This document shows positions 52,592 through 63,991 of a stretch of 64,000 nucleotides of DNA, piece by piece. Source of the stretch: Helichrysum umbraculigerum (lineage: Eukaryota > Streptophyta > Magnoliopsida > Asterales > Asteraceae). The stretch is from positions 99,006,837 to 99,070,836 of the forward strand of contig CATIUR010000004.1 in assembly GCA_949592205.1 (NCBI GenBank), given 5' to 3'. How positions within the stretch are numbered: the first letter of the stretch is position 1; each line of letters starts with the position of its first letter. Both the position numbers and the translations under genes were made by a program. The notes under the pieces are model-generated. The model was not told where the DNA came from. It searched no databases and saw nothing but the letters and a program-made list of their open reading frames with translations.

Positions 52592-55117
52592 TGTGACACC
52601 CCCAAATTTAATGATTGATTTGCGGAAGCTCGATTTGGGTGTCACTAATCAATATACAAAGCACATAAGATAATAATGAACGACCACTATATGCGTCGTT
52701 TTAAACTTGTATAAATAAAGTAAACGTTTACATCAAAACAATGTTACATTAGCTCGGTTCCTGAAATTGAGAGATTACATGGCATAATTACTTTTACAAA
52801 ATATAATAATGCAATCAAATCTCTAGTTGTATGTATGCTGACTCGAGCTAATAATCCCTGCTTGTGCAGCCAACCTACTGCTGGGTACCTGTGATAAATA
52901 CTAAAATGGGTCAGCGAAAACGCTGGTGAGCTCACAGGTTTGTATGTCAATGTATAGTTGTCAGAACCGCAAGATTTATATTGAATTTAAAATGCAATTA
53001 AGCAAAATAAAAGTTATACAATCCATGAGCACATAGTCTGAGCTTAACTTGAGAGCTAGGTCCAATTAAGGAAACCTAACTGATTTGCCTCCTACGAGTG
53101 TCTAATCCACACTCGTCTTCCCAAATGCTAATACATCCGTTTGACCGGTTAGTGCGTGCTAACCCGGATGAGGATTGTCAATCCCATATGATATCATATA
53201 CTAACATTCACGCTACTACGTATTACCAGACTATGCTATGGAGGGCTTTAAATTGATTAGCTTGAAACTCATGTAGTATTTGATTTGATTTGTACTTGCG
53301 TTCAACTTGTAAAACAAAACGAGCAATAATATCACACCCCTGATTGAAAAGCAGTAAAATAGGGGCCATGAGACTCACCTGAGCCTTGAGTGGTTATTGG
53401 AATAAACTTGAATTGTTTAGCTGTGATGTGTTGTCCGAAGACTTGTAACCTGAAGGTGTCCATGACACGCGATGGTTATTAATTGATTAGGCATCCCGAA
53501 AGACTACCCTTGCAGTTGTTTGTCCAAATTACCCCGATTTGGTTGATTGACTTGTTCAAATTACTATGATTTGGTTGATTGACTTGAATATTTGAAAGTA
53601 TGTACGGCCCGTTGGTGACGGATTTGTAATAATAACCTCAACTATTATTATTTTGATTTCGTGGCGTTTTACTTGAAAAATGTGTTTTGATTATGTTTTA
53701 GAAGCCGTTACGGAATCTAAGTACGGGGGTCCGGGGGCAGCGCCCCTGGTAGCGGGGTCCAAGGGGCGGCAGCCCCTGGCGGGGTCCAAGGGGCAGAGCC
53801 CCTGGCTGGGGTCGAGCTGCCAGGTCAGCTTGGAAAATTTTTATTTCTACTATATTGCTTTGGTGAAAAACGCATCTGGACTTGAAATTGGGTGAAATCA
53901 AGTGATAAAATTTAGGGTCTCGACACTTAGTGAAAATCTGTGTTTTCTGGTTTGTGCGACGTTGGATGCGACGTCGCAGGTCCTGACTGCGACGTTGAGC
54001 ATGGCGTCGCTATGTGCGACTTTCGCAATTTAATGCGACGTTGTGCGTGGCGTCGCTATATGCGACGTTGTTGATTTCGGCGACGTAAGGGCTTGCGTCG
54101 CTAATTGCGACTTCTGCCAATTAAGGCGACGTTGGGGCTGACGTCGCTATATGCGACGTTGTGGAAGGTTTTGCGACGTCGCATAAAGTCTGGCCCAAAT
54201 GCGACGTTACGGTCTGTTGGCCGGAATTTGTGTCGAAAACGAGTTTTCCGGTTTCCGTTTGATCCAAAACTTTTACCCAACCCATATAAGGACATTATAC
54301 ACTTAAACAAACCGCAAACAAGTAAAAATAAGTGAAAACGGAGAGTTTCGGGTTTTTGTCGGAAACTTACACGGTGTCGAAATGAAATTCCAGAAAGATA
54401 GAAGTGTAGATCATTGCGTGGTAGTCGTTATTCCCTAAAGGAGCTCCGAAACTTAAGTGTAGATCGTTGCGTGGTGATGGTTATTTTGAAAGAGAAATGA
54501 AGGAGAGAGAGAAAAGAAAGATGAGATGATGGTGATGAATGAGGATAAGGGTGGGGTTCCCCCACCTTTGGCTGATTTTCGGTGGGGGCCCACCGAGGTG
54601 TGGGTCTCCACCATTTAACTCCGTGTTTGCGCTCCGTGCGGTGTTCGTTTTCCCGATCGTTTAAACGTTAATTATTTATTTTATGCACAAAAATATGCGT
54701 TTTGAAATACGAATATTTATTCAATATTTTTGTTGAAGTATTTTGCTAAATACTTAATAATTTTGTTATAAAATGTGCTTGTTTCGTTTGTTTGCGCGTT
54801 TACATTTTAATCGCGTAAATGTTGTTTGTACGATACGAATTAAATACGAAATATTATCAAAATAATATTTTTGATATAAATGTGCTATTAAATAATGTTA
54901 CATTATTTAATAAAATTATTCACCAACGTCCGTATTTAATTGAACCGAATTACATTCGATTTGAAACTTGTACGATTTAATCAATCGCATAATACTTGTA
55001 TATATATTCAACAATATATATTGATTGATACATTAATTAGCCTAACCCAAAACTAATTACATGTATTAACAGTTGATTAGGTACTAATCACTAGTCCTAA
55101 TTTGACGGGGTGTCACA
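52592..55117 (-). repeat. Element 4, 5' LTR (right)
   Basis: It is 2526 bp and collinear with the left LTR. About 15 scattered differences were seen, plus one rearranged patch at 54370-54480, where a segment next to the leader donor is replaced by a second copy of AAGTGTAGATCGTTGCGTGG. The closing bases have one extra G (ACGGGGTGTCACA). Confidence 0.9.
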
Positions 55118-55518
55118 AAGACTTTGATGAAAAGATATCCCAAAAATATGTCTCTTAACTTCAGATGTGTTGTACGAATCGTTTGAATCTTCCGACGTGC
55201 GCGAAATCTTCATTCTTCGTCCGTTTTTGTTGATTCTTCTTCTGTTGGATTCGTAATTTGAAAACGAACATCTTGGTTGAGATGGATGTTGGTGATGGGA
55301 AATTTAGTCTTGAAATATCGTTTTGAAGCTTTGAATCTTCAAACGTGTGTGGAATCTTCGTTTTACATCCGTTTTGCTTGATTTTTATCGTGCAGCCTTG
55401 TTTTGACCATCTTGGCATAATATCATTGATTTGTACTGTTTTTGAACTAATATGATAAGAATCGTTCCAGAATGAGAGAGATATCGGTAGTAAAAACGTG
55501 ACTTTTTACGCGATATCA

Positions 55519-57740
55519 AGTATCCCACACTTAGAACTTTGCTTGTCCTCAAGCAAACTCGCTTTCAACATAGTTAAAGATAAGAATATAATGCAAAATT
55601 TTAAGGCGTAACTTTTTACTAAGGGGGGTTTTTGGAAATAAAGTACTTGTTCTTTGAAAAGGAAGGATTGTAATCTTTAGGAGCATGCTTGTGATCTTTG
55701 ATCTTGGATACATGACTAGGCGATTCTCTCAAGGTGGTCACTCAAATCACTCAAAGTGTTTAGGGTTTCCTATTCTATTATATCAATCGCTCAGAACGCC
55801 AGTCATGTATCGTTTATCGTCATAGGCTTGATCGAGTATTAAATCGTTACCTTTTAGGTGAGCGCGAAGTCGATCTAGCCACAATCATTCTAAGGGAGGT
55901 GATGTAGGGTTTGTGGAGTGGAGTGTTGGTGGTATGAGAGGGGGTTGTGTTGGTTTTTCATAGGTTTTCTTTTTGGTGAAGCGGAAAGCTGAAATTTTTG
56001 AATTTTCGGGAGATTTGACGCCTTTTTCTTTTGGGAGGAGTCTTTTTCTCCATTTGACTTTCTTTTCTTCGAATTTTTTTTCGACGTCATATCCTTAATA
56101 CTTCTCTTTTTTCATCTTTGGAACTTTCTATGAAGTTTGAGGGATGCTTTTGAGTAGGTAAAGGGGGTAACGTACTTATTTTTGGGTGTATGGATGGGTT
56201 CAAGAATGATGTGATTCGATCTCCTTTTTGATTCACCAGTTCGGATTCGAAATGCATAGCAAGAGCAAGTTCTGATTCTAAACGCATACATCGGCACACT
56301 CAAGAATCGAAAAAATGAAGCATTAAAAGTGAATGCTTTTCATATGGCTCAAGATACCTCACGAATCGAAAGTTGGGTTGTTGTGTGCTTAGTCATGCGA
56401 TGCTCTTTATGGGATTACTAAACTTGTTTTTCAAAAGAATTTGTATTTTATTTTTCCTTCTTCCCCAAAGTAAATCATTCTTTGTTTAAATTTTTTCATT
56501 TTCAACATATTTTTAACTCAATTTTGAAAATTTTGTTTACTTTTATGGAGAAGCAGGGTCTTATAAAGAGCAACGAGTTTAGAATCAAGCATATACCATT
56601 ATCCAATTAACAGTAGTGCAACTACTGCTATCCCACACTTAAAGGAACATCGTCCTCGATGTTAAACTAAGCTCATAATGGGGTAAAATCCCACACTTAG
56701 GATTTGAAACATCTTAGACGTATTCTTTTAGCGGTGTGTTTTGGGTTTGAATCCCACACTTAGTGATAAGCATAGTGGATATGGTATATTTAAAACGAAT
56801 TAAAGAGACGGTATAGAAGTACTCCCCAGTATTTGCTGTGTTCCTTGGTATGCATCTGCCGAACTTCGTCTTCTTGGGTTCACTCTTGATCAAGTCTTCT
56901 TGTGATTGGTCTCGTAGGTGTGAACACGTCGGATATATGATTCTTCGGTTGTTGATGCTTCCTTGCAGGCTGGAGCATTCTTTGTATTATCCGAGTGTGA
57001 AAGATAGTCGGAGATTTCATCACTTCTTGGAATGTAAAATTGCGGAAATGTAAAAACACGGGTTGCCTCTCGAGAAGCGCTCTTTTAAGGTCGAGAGCTC
57101 AACTTCTTTTCTCCTAGCTAGATGGAGATGGATGCATCCATGGGATCCCCTTTGTTGATGTTGTGGGCCCTAGGTTGCGGAAAAGTGTATTGAGGTGGAT
57201 AGATTCTCATGAAATGATTGACTATTATCGTAATCAATTCAAATGGACTATCTCTCGATTCTGACTTGTAGTTCTGAAGATGCTCTGAAGTTGTCCTCGC
57301 AAGTCCGTGAAGTCCGAAGGTGATGTAGTCGACTGCTTTAGTGACAGTCCCACTAGGGTCGGTCATGGTGGTTGTGTTTGTCTTAACAACCTCTCTTGGC
57401 GGTGGGTTTTGCCAGAGAGAGCAAACAAACGCCAAGAATCCGCCAAGAATTGCAGTTTTATGCCTTCATAATTCTCGGTCTTGGGGTCTCCGTTGAATCT
57501 TCTTATGCATGTGCACAGGTTCTCTATTTGCCGGTGCTGATGGTTGTTGAATGGGAAATCGGATTCTGAGAAAATTAGAACAAGCTGACGAAGTATCTCA
57601 TTGCATCCTGAGTAGAATATGAACTTCGTTCTGGAGTTACTTTTCCGTTGTTGAATCTCCCGTAGATGGATCGTAACAAAAGTAGCGATATCAAGTGGTG
57701 ATTCATATGTAGCCCTAAAAGGTCGTTCGCGCCTTGATTC
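55519..57740 (-). other. Athila 3' internal region: PPT, duplicated PPT-like modules, no pol
   Basis: No reverse transcriptase, RNase H, integrase or env-like protein was found in any frame. On the minus strand the PPT CTAAGTGTGGGATACT abuts the LTR (55519-55534), preceded by the hairpin TTTGCTTG-AGGA-CAAGCAAA (55538-55557). A second hairpin-PPT pair lies at 56631-56663, and further CTAAGTGTGGGA words lie at 56689-56700 and 56752-56763. A minus-strand open frame at 57118-57435 (105 codons) is not recognised. Confidence 0.65.
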
Positions 57741-60491
57741 CTACCAAACAAGATCACTAAGTTCTTCAATCAATAACTCAACTTGTTTTTCAATAGTGGA
57801 GTTGATAACCATATATCCGATTTCCTTGGAACTAAGGTGATCTTCTCTATTTAACAAGTCAAGCAATGATGTGAGGTCATTTTTCATCAAGATGTCAGCA
57901 CGACTGCTCGGATGTCCAGTACTCTCTTTCATATGCGCTCTAACGGATCCTAACATCTCCCATTGTGTTGAGGTGAATGGGATGTTAGATCTTTTAAGGG
58001 CATTGTAGATTCTAGCGTAAGTCCGTTTCTGTTGTAGACAGAATTGCAGTTCTGCAGGGGAAAGAGCAAGCATGTTGACTACGCCGCTTATTCCTCCTAC
58101 TACTTTGTCAAATCTTTGGATGAATTCTTCGAGCACTTTGTGTTCTATGATGGTTTGCGGTTGGTATCTTGTGCGTTTGGAATATTCCTCCAGTGTTTCT
58201 CTTCTCGTGGGATGATTGTGGTTACTTCCCGCCATTTCTTCCGTGGTAAACGGATTAGTTGGCGGTGTGCTTCTTTTGTTTTCTTCTTCAATCTTTATCT
58301 TCCCAATTTCTTTCATCGTTGGTTTGTTTGCTGATGGAGATGCATTTTTCATCTCTTGTCCTATTCGTCGGAGGTCAATCGGAAAATATGGCGTGATTGC
58401 CATTTCCTTACTAGATTTACTTTCACTTGTTGACTCTGCAGTTTCTTTGTCCTCTATGGTCTTGTCCGTGGAGATCATGTACATATCGGCTTGGTTTTCA
58501 GTGTTAGGATTGTCGATATGGAAAGTGATGGTTTCTCCCTGAGACTGCAAGCTGATGGTTTGTGCGAAGACATTGATGATTGCCTTGGCCGTATTCATGA
58601 AAGGTCTTCCTAGTATGATTAGGATGTGTACGTCTTCCTGCATATCCATTACTACAAAATCTGCTGGGTAAAGAAATTTGTCAATCCTAACAAAAACATT
58701 TTTAGCTATTCCCCTAGGGTACTTGACCGAGTGGTCAGCAAGCTGTATTGTCATTTTGGTAGGTCGAAGATTTTCTAACTCAAGCCTCTTGAAAAGCGAG
58801 TATGGCAAAAGATTAACACTGGCTCCTAAATCGGCGAGAGAACAGATAATGCCTGAATTGTAAATGGAACATGGAAGAGTAAAACGTCCGGTATCTCCGA
58901 GTTTTTCAGGAATGATATTTTTCAAGATAGCTGAACATTCCTTGTTCAGCGGGACATTGGGTACTTCGGGTACCTTATCCTTGGTTGTAAGAAGTTTTCT
59001 GAAGTACTTTTTGGAGTGAACTTCAGAGGCGGTATCTAGGAATTTCCTATCAAGCTGAAAAGACATAAGCTTGTCGGGTCGTTGTTTAAGACGAGCCGGA
59101 AATGGAATGTTTACTTTCCTATTTGGTGCAGACTCTAAATCCATTCTCGATGAGACAATAGGTGGTTCCTTCACCGGAGAAGAAATCGTAGGTGGGCTAT
59201 GTGCTACCTGAGAGTCTTGAATATGGGAAGCCTCCTTATGGGAACTAGTTGGACTATCCTGAGGTTTAGCATTAATACGCTGTGCTAATTGTCCTAATTG
59301 GGATTCGAGACCTTTTAACAAAGTCAGTTGATCTCTTAAGAAGATAACAGTTTGGTCTTGTCTAGCTGAGATTCCTTGAATGACTTGTATCAGGGTGTCG
59401 TCAAAACTAGAGGTTTGTGAGGAAGAGGGTTCCAAAGGTTGAGGTTGGTAAGTTAGTGGGCTATTCCTAGGTGGGTTAAAAGAAGGGTTAGTATTGGGTG
59501 AAGTTCGATGAAACTGAGGAATTTGGGCTGAGTGGTTCAGATTAGCACAATTAAGGCAGGTTTGAACTTGACAGACTTGTTGTTGTTGACTTTTCAATTC
59601 CTTAATCTCCTTGGTTAGGTCTGCCACTTGCTGAGTGAGGGTTTTGATAGCTTCATTCCCAATTGTAGTAGGTGAATTCACTAGCGAGGGGTGATTTTCA
59701 CTGTTCCAGTCATTGTTGTGTATTGTCATTTTCTCAATAAGGCTCCAAGCTTCATTTTTCGTACAGTCTATGAAACTACCTTGAGAGGCGGTATCAAGTA
59801 AAGGACGGTGGTGTGGCAAGAGACCATTGTAGAAAATGCGCAACTGGTCTGAGCGCTCAAAACGATGATTTGGACATTTCTTAAGCAATCCCTTAAAGCG
59901 TTCCCATGCATCGTAGATTGATTCATCATGCACTTGACGGAAGTTTATGATGTTGGTCCTAAACGTGGCTTGTTTTGATGGGGGGAAATATTTGGCCAAA
60001 AATTTGGTTGCTAGTTCTACCCAAGAGGTTATAGAGTTAATCTCTATTTCCTCAAACCAGGTTTGTGCATTGAGAGTGAGTGAATAGGGAAATAGGTATA
60101 GATAGACTATGTCCTGATTAACCCCAATCGGCTTAAAAGAGTTGGATAAGGAAATGAATTTGTCAAGGTGGGAGTTGGGATCATCATTTGGTAGGCCACG
60201 GAATTGACAGAGGTTTTGGACTAACTGAACAATATGGGGCTTTAATTCAAATGAAGTTCTATCGGTTTCCGGATAGACAATTGGTCCTCCTCGTCCTTCA
60301 ATAAGAGGTTTAGAGTTTTCAGCGAGAGTTATAAGTGTAGCTGTCATAGTCTCGTTGGCAGGTGGTTGACTAGTTGAGTGGATAGGGATAATGTAATTTG
60401 CAAAAATAGTAAAAGGAAGGAAAAATAAAGAAAGACGTAGGGGTCTAAGAAGAAGAGTTAATCTTAAAGGTTCACTAGCGAGTAAGTTCAT
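57741..60491 (-). CDS. gag-pro: Athila-type gag-protease fused to an unknown C-terminal domain
   Basis: This 916-residue intact frame starts 29 bases after the PBS. The retrotransposon gag domain is at about residues 100-260 (DPNSHLDKFISLSNSF, WFEEIEINSITSW, FRQVHDESIYDAWERFKGLL, FYNGLLPHHRPLLD). A degenerate cysteine cluster (CQVQTCLNCANLNH) lies near 310. The protease (ADLGASVNLLPYSLFKRL, aspartate at 554) is of the Athila DLGAS kind and carries the ILGRPFMNTAKAIINV end. Instead of reverse transcriptase, residues about 660-916 form an acidic linker and then a helical region (HKVLEEFIQRFDKVVGGISG ... EKQVELLIEELSDLVW) that I cannot place. The alternative is a normal non-autonomous Athila gag with a family-specific tail. 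Gag and protease calls are firm; the tail is unknown. Confidence 0.88.
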   Translation of the reverse strand: MNLLASEPLRLTLLLRPLRLSLFFLPFTIFANYIIPIHSTSQPPANETMTATLITLAENSKPLIEGRGGPIVYPETDRTSFELKPHIVQLVQNLCQFRGLPNDDPNSHLDKFISLSNSFKPIGVNQDIVYLYLFPYSLTLNAQTWFEEIEINSITSWVELATKFLAKYFPPSKQATFRTNIINFRQVHDESIYDAWERFKGLLKKCPNHRFERSDQLRIFYNGLLPHHRPLLDTASQGSFIDCTKNEAWSLIEKMTIHNNDWNSENHPSLVNSPTTIGNEAIKTLTQQVADLTKEIKELKSQQQQVCQVQTCLNCANLNHSAQIPQFHRTSPNTNPSFNPPRNSPLTYQPQPLEPSSSQTSSFDDTLIQVIQGISARQDQTVIFLRDQLTLLKGLESQLGQLAQRINAKPQDSPTSSHKEASHIQDSQVAHSPPTISSPVKEPPIVSSRMDLESAPNRKVNIPFPARLKQRPDKLMSFQLDRKFLDTASEVHSKKYFRKLLTTKDKVPEVPNVPLNKECSAILKNIIPEKLGDTGRFTLPCSIYNSGIICSLADLGASVNLLPYSLFKRLELENLRPTKMTIQLADHSVKYPRGIAKNVFVRIDKFLYPADFVVMDMQEDVHILIILGRPFMNTAKAIINVFAQTISLQSQGETITFHIDNPNTENQADMYMISTDKTIEDKETAESTSESKSSKEMAITPYFPIDLRRIGQEMKNASPSANKPTMKEIGKIKIEEENKRSTPPTNPFTTEEMAGSNHNHPTRRETLEEYSKRTRYQPQTIIEHKVLEEFIQRFDKVVGGISGVVNMLALSPAELQFCLQQKRTYARIYNALKRSNIPFTSTQWEMLGSVRAHMKESTGHPSSRADILMKNDLTSLLDLLNREDHLSSKEIGYMVINSTIEKQVELLIEELSDLVW

Positions 60492-60519
60492 CTTGACGCC
60501 TATGGATCGTACAGTTGGT

Positions 60520-60537
60520 TCCCCGGCAGCGGCGCCA
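60520..60537 (-). promoter_or_regulatory. Athila primer-binding site (tRNA-Asp type)
   Basis: On the minus strand it reads TGGCGCCGCTGCCGGGGA, close to the known Athila PBS, seven bases from the 5' LTR end at 60545. Confidence 0.88.
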
Positions 60538-60544
60538 AAAAACT

Positions 60545-62998
60545 TGTTGGCTCCCGATCAGGTCGGTGTCGTTAACGATTACTAACCGGGCACCAGCAAT
60601 GGGTTGTTTTAAATTTGTAATTGCGGGGCCTAAGTTTTTCCTAACAATGCTAATCCTAAGGGTGAGCAAGTGGTAGGTATGACCTAGAGTCGTTCTTCAA
60701 ACCGACTGAATTGAAACTAAGGCGTGGCAGATGAGGGCTTTCAAACTAGTGAAGGGTTTATAAAATAGTGAGGGAATTTTGGTTTTTAAATTAACTAACT
60801 TAGGCAAGTAAATAAATAAAAAGCGGAATAAAAATAAAAGATAAAGCAGATAAAATAAAGATAATGTTTGATGAGACTTCGTTAATTAAGTTATGGGATG
60901 ATATTTGGAGAAACTATTTTGAAAGATATTAGTTAATTATCATTCTTGAATACTTGCATGTAAACACTAGATTCCCTACTAATTAAAATCCCATTCGCAT
61001 GTCACACCGGGAGCTAGGTTATGGTAACATTACAAAGTATTTTGAATAATAAGCAAAATCTTAATTAAGGTTTAATAATACTTTCATACGAACGGGAACA
61101 AAATCTTAAGGTACTAGACGTTACTGAATCATATAACGATTCCTCGTCATCCTAACAGATTCATGTATTTAAAACAGTTCATTTATGACTTTAAACCAGC
61201 CATTGCTTAAGACTACCCAATAAATCCCCTAATTATCCACAGCGTTCCTCACTTTAAGTGGTTCCGCCGCTTCAAACCTTGGCCATGTCTTGTCCTATGA
61301 TAATCCCCCATGTAGCCTTGCGGTTCCATAGTTTCATACCTTTGACAAATTATATTGACACAGATAATTGACTACCTTTTAATTGGACGTCGTAAAAAGG
61401 TGTTGTAATCACGTTTATTGGTGGAAAGGCGATAGATTAATTTGAATTTTAAAAGTCTATTTAGAAAGGTTAATTAAACTAGGTTTCTCATTTTCTATAT
61501 ATTAGTCCGTAATATAACTACCTTCGGTCGTTATGCAGCTTCCACGTATTTGTACTACACCTAAAGTGTTTCCAACGCTATACTGAGTAACAGTCGAATA
61601 GGGGCCATCATATTACTTCATAATATTATACCGTTTCATAATATGACTACCTTCGGTCGTTCCTCGACTTCCATACATTTGTACTCTACCTTGAAGTGTT
61701 TCCAGTACTATATCGAGTAACAGTCGAATAGGGGCCGTCATATTACTTTACGATAATTAAGACCATTTATATTTTACTACTATGATGATCCTAAGGCAAC
61801 AATCAAACAAGAACATGCAATAAGACGATCAAAGTAATACTACTGATCTTTAATATTTAATTTTAAATCATCCCATAATTAACTAACTACATCACAAGCA
61901 AACACAATGGTAATCTACTCGCTAATCATGGCACAAACTATCCCTAGCACAATTAAAACATACATATTTAATTAAGATAAATTAGGATAGAAAGAACCCG
62001 GATTAAAATGCGAGAAGGAATAGACTTGAATTAATAAGCGTAACTCCAAGCGTACACCAAAGATTACAAACACGTTCCTCACCAAAGAATACAAGCTCGT
62101 TTCTTGCTCCTATTTTAACTAGCCTACTACTATTTTAAAGTAAGAATATAAACAAAGAAATAAAAGCTAGAAGCTATAGAAAGAAAGTGTGTTTTTCCAA
62201 GGATGGAAGGTGTGTCTTGCAAATGAACCAAAGCCCTCTATTTATAGGTGAGTTTTAGCTCACATTAGCATCAAGGGGTGCACGTTAGCGTAAACCATGC
62301 AAAAAGGTGCACCAGGTACTGTACAACGCGGAAAGGTGGTGCACCGGGTACTGTACTTCACGGACAAAAGGCGCACCAGGTACGGAAAATTGCCAAAAAA
62401 GGAAAGTGAGGCGGGTGACGGGAGGCCGGAGCCGAGGGCCTGCTGGCCGGCGGCTGGGGGCACATGGCCGGCGGCTGGGGGCACACCCCCTCCCCGTTTC
62501 GTCGTCTTTTGTTTCGTATCTTGATTCGTGCGTATTATCTTCGTTATACGTCCGTTTGAGTCGATTATTTTTTTGTTGGATTTGTAATTCAAAAACGAAG
62601 ACTTTGATGAAAAGATATCCCAAAAATATGTCTCTTAACTTCAGATGTGTCGTACGAATCGTTTGAATCTTTCGGCGTGCGCGAAATCTTCATTCTTCGT
62701 CCGTTTTTGTTGATTCTTCTTCTGTTGGATTCGTAATTTGAAAACGAATATCTTGGTTGAGATGGATGTTGGTGATGGGCACTTTAGTCTTGAAATCTTG
62801 TTTTGAAGCTTTGAATCTTCAAACGTGTGTGGAATCTTCGTTTTACATCCGTTTTGCTTGATTTTTATCGTTCAGCCTTGTTTTGACCATCTTGGCATAA
62901 TATCATTGATTTGTACTGTTTTTGAACTAATATGCCAAGAATCGTTCCAGAATGAGAGAGATATCGGTAGTAAAAACGTGACTTTTTATGCGATATCA
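60545..62998 (-). repeat. Athila 5' LTR (right), intact
   Basis: It is 2454 bp, runs from TGTTGGCTCCCGATC to GCGATATCA and is followed by CATAG. It contains the 129-bp tandem duplication at about 61507-61755 and a GC-rich stretch at 62410-62495 with repeated GGCTGGGGGCACA words. Small open frames inside are not coding. Confidence 0.9.
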
Positions 62999-63003
62999 CA
63001 TAG

Positions 63004-63274
63004 CCCAAATCAACTCTGTACAAATGGGTAAAGAGCCCCTATCTTTGTTTCACTTTTGGATCACAATCATCACTACACAGCCACGGCATACTGGTGCCAT
63101 CTGCACACTCCCATATCTATGTTACTGCATGTTAGTTCGTAATATACCGTAACTGCATCCCCCCCCTTTTCTCCGTTGTTTGTTTGTATCCTATACATCA
63201 ACACAACGGAGTCGTGATTTATTGTTTCGACAGCTTCTCTTAACCAGCACCAGAGGTGGACTCACTTGTTTACT
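63004..63274. other. Unassigned spacer between Athila and copia LTR
   Basis: No gene was recognised. It is the genomic continuation of the sequence left of 23976. It contains a C run at 63160-63168 and ends in TTTAC, the likely left duplication of the next element. Confidence 0.4.
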
Positions 63275-63991
63275 GTTGGGTTGTAAATTGGGTTTCCAAT
63301 TATGTGAAACATTTTAAATGGCCCAACAAATTTGTCCCAAATACAAGACCCTTATAATCTTGTGTTTAGGGCATTTGTGAAGTGAGAGGGTGAGTGTAAA
63401 AATCTTCATTATTCAAAAGAGAGAAGTGAGAAAAGAGAAAAGAGATCTCCATTCCCGTCATTCCCGGAGATTGAACCGTCGAATCATCTTCATTTTTGGA
63501 CAGTGTCTTCCTGACATCTGGGTCAACATTCTAACCGTTCAGATTTTCATTTTGAGCTCTGGAAGTCGTGATACGAAGGCTGGACAGTAGCAGGTTTTTG
63601 GGGTATTATTTTCTCTTTTGTCTTTAGATTGATTCCATACTTGTTGATGTTGTAGTTCAAGAGTATGATGATTGTTGTATACCTCTAGTGATTCTAGAGA
63701 AGACCCGTTGTATTGCTCTCTTGTTGATATTAGTGGATTTTAAGTGGCCCGAAGGTCCCGTGGTTTTTACTCTCGGTTTGAGAGGTTTTCCACGCAAAAA
63801 TCTTGTGTTGTTGTGTGTTCTTGGTTATTACTTGTTTTCTGTGATTGGGGCTGATTTGGGAATGTTTTAATTGCATTTGGTATTCCTAATTGTTAGCATC
63901 TTCATTGGTTCATACGGGTCGGGAAAGTGTTGGTCAAACGAAGGCTTAATTCCGCATTTATATTTACTGTTGTGGCGTATATTTCCCATCA
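63275..63991 (+). repeat. Ty1/copia 5' LTR, element continues beyond the window
   Basis: It is 717 bp, from TGTTGGGTTGTAAATTGGG to TATATTTCCCATCA. Near 63780-63810 it has GAGAGGTTTTCCACGCAAAAATCTTGTG in style, typical of the leader end of plant copia LTRs. The last nine bases of the window, AATTGGTAT, begin the usual initiator tRNA-Met PBS (TGGTATCAGAGC). Internal genes lie outside the window. Confidence 0.8.

Larger units (their letters stand above)
44382..55117 (-). mobile_element. Element 4: full-length Tekay-type chromovirus with dead gag-pol
   Basis: The element is 10736 bp, flanked by AAGAC at 44377-44381 and 55118-55122, inside the Athila left LTR. LTRs are 2549 bp (left, 3') and 2526 bp (right, 5'). 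Order on the minus strand is PBS (52576), leader hairpin (52435), coiled-coil ORF (52214), gag-pol (51419, three stops) and PPT (46931). It is a close relative of element 3, with a different LTR array. Confidence 0.93.
23981..55518 (-). repeat. Athila 3' LTR (left), split by elements 2 and 4
   Basis: LTR pieces are 23981-25378, 43723-44381 and 55123-55518. The ends are TGTTGGCTCCCGATC and GCGATATCA. The pieces are collinear with the intact right LTR at 60545-62998. A tandem duplication with a 129-bp period (CTACCTTCGGTCGTT...GAATAGGGGCC) lies at 24947-25199. Confidence 0.88.
23981..62998 (-). mobile_element. Athila-type gypsy element, minus strand, with nested insertions in its 3' LTR
   Basis: The CATAG duplication at 23976-23980 and 62999-63003 brackets the whole 39-kb block. 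Removing element 2 and element 4 with their duplications leaves a 9933-bp element: a left (3') LTR of 2453 bp, an internal region of 5026 bp (55519-60544) and a right (5') LTR of 2454 bp. The tRNA-Asp-type PBS at 60520, the Athila-style protease and the GTGTGGGA PPT define the lineage. Reverse transcriptase, RNase H, integrase and the env-like ORF are absent, so it is non-autonomous. By eye the two LTRs differ at roughly 55-60 positions, making it the oldest dated insertion of the nest. Confidence 0.9.

Noticed and set aside
62260..62623. ORFs of 110-119 codons in the GC-rich part of the Athila LTR
   Set aside because: They lie inside an LTR, overlap on both strands and have low-complexity composition. 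The left LTR copy has different ORF limits.
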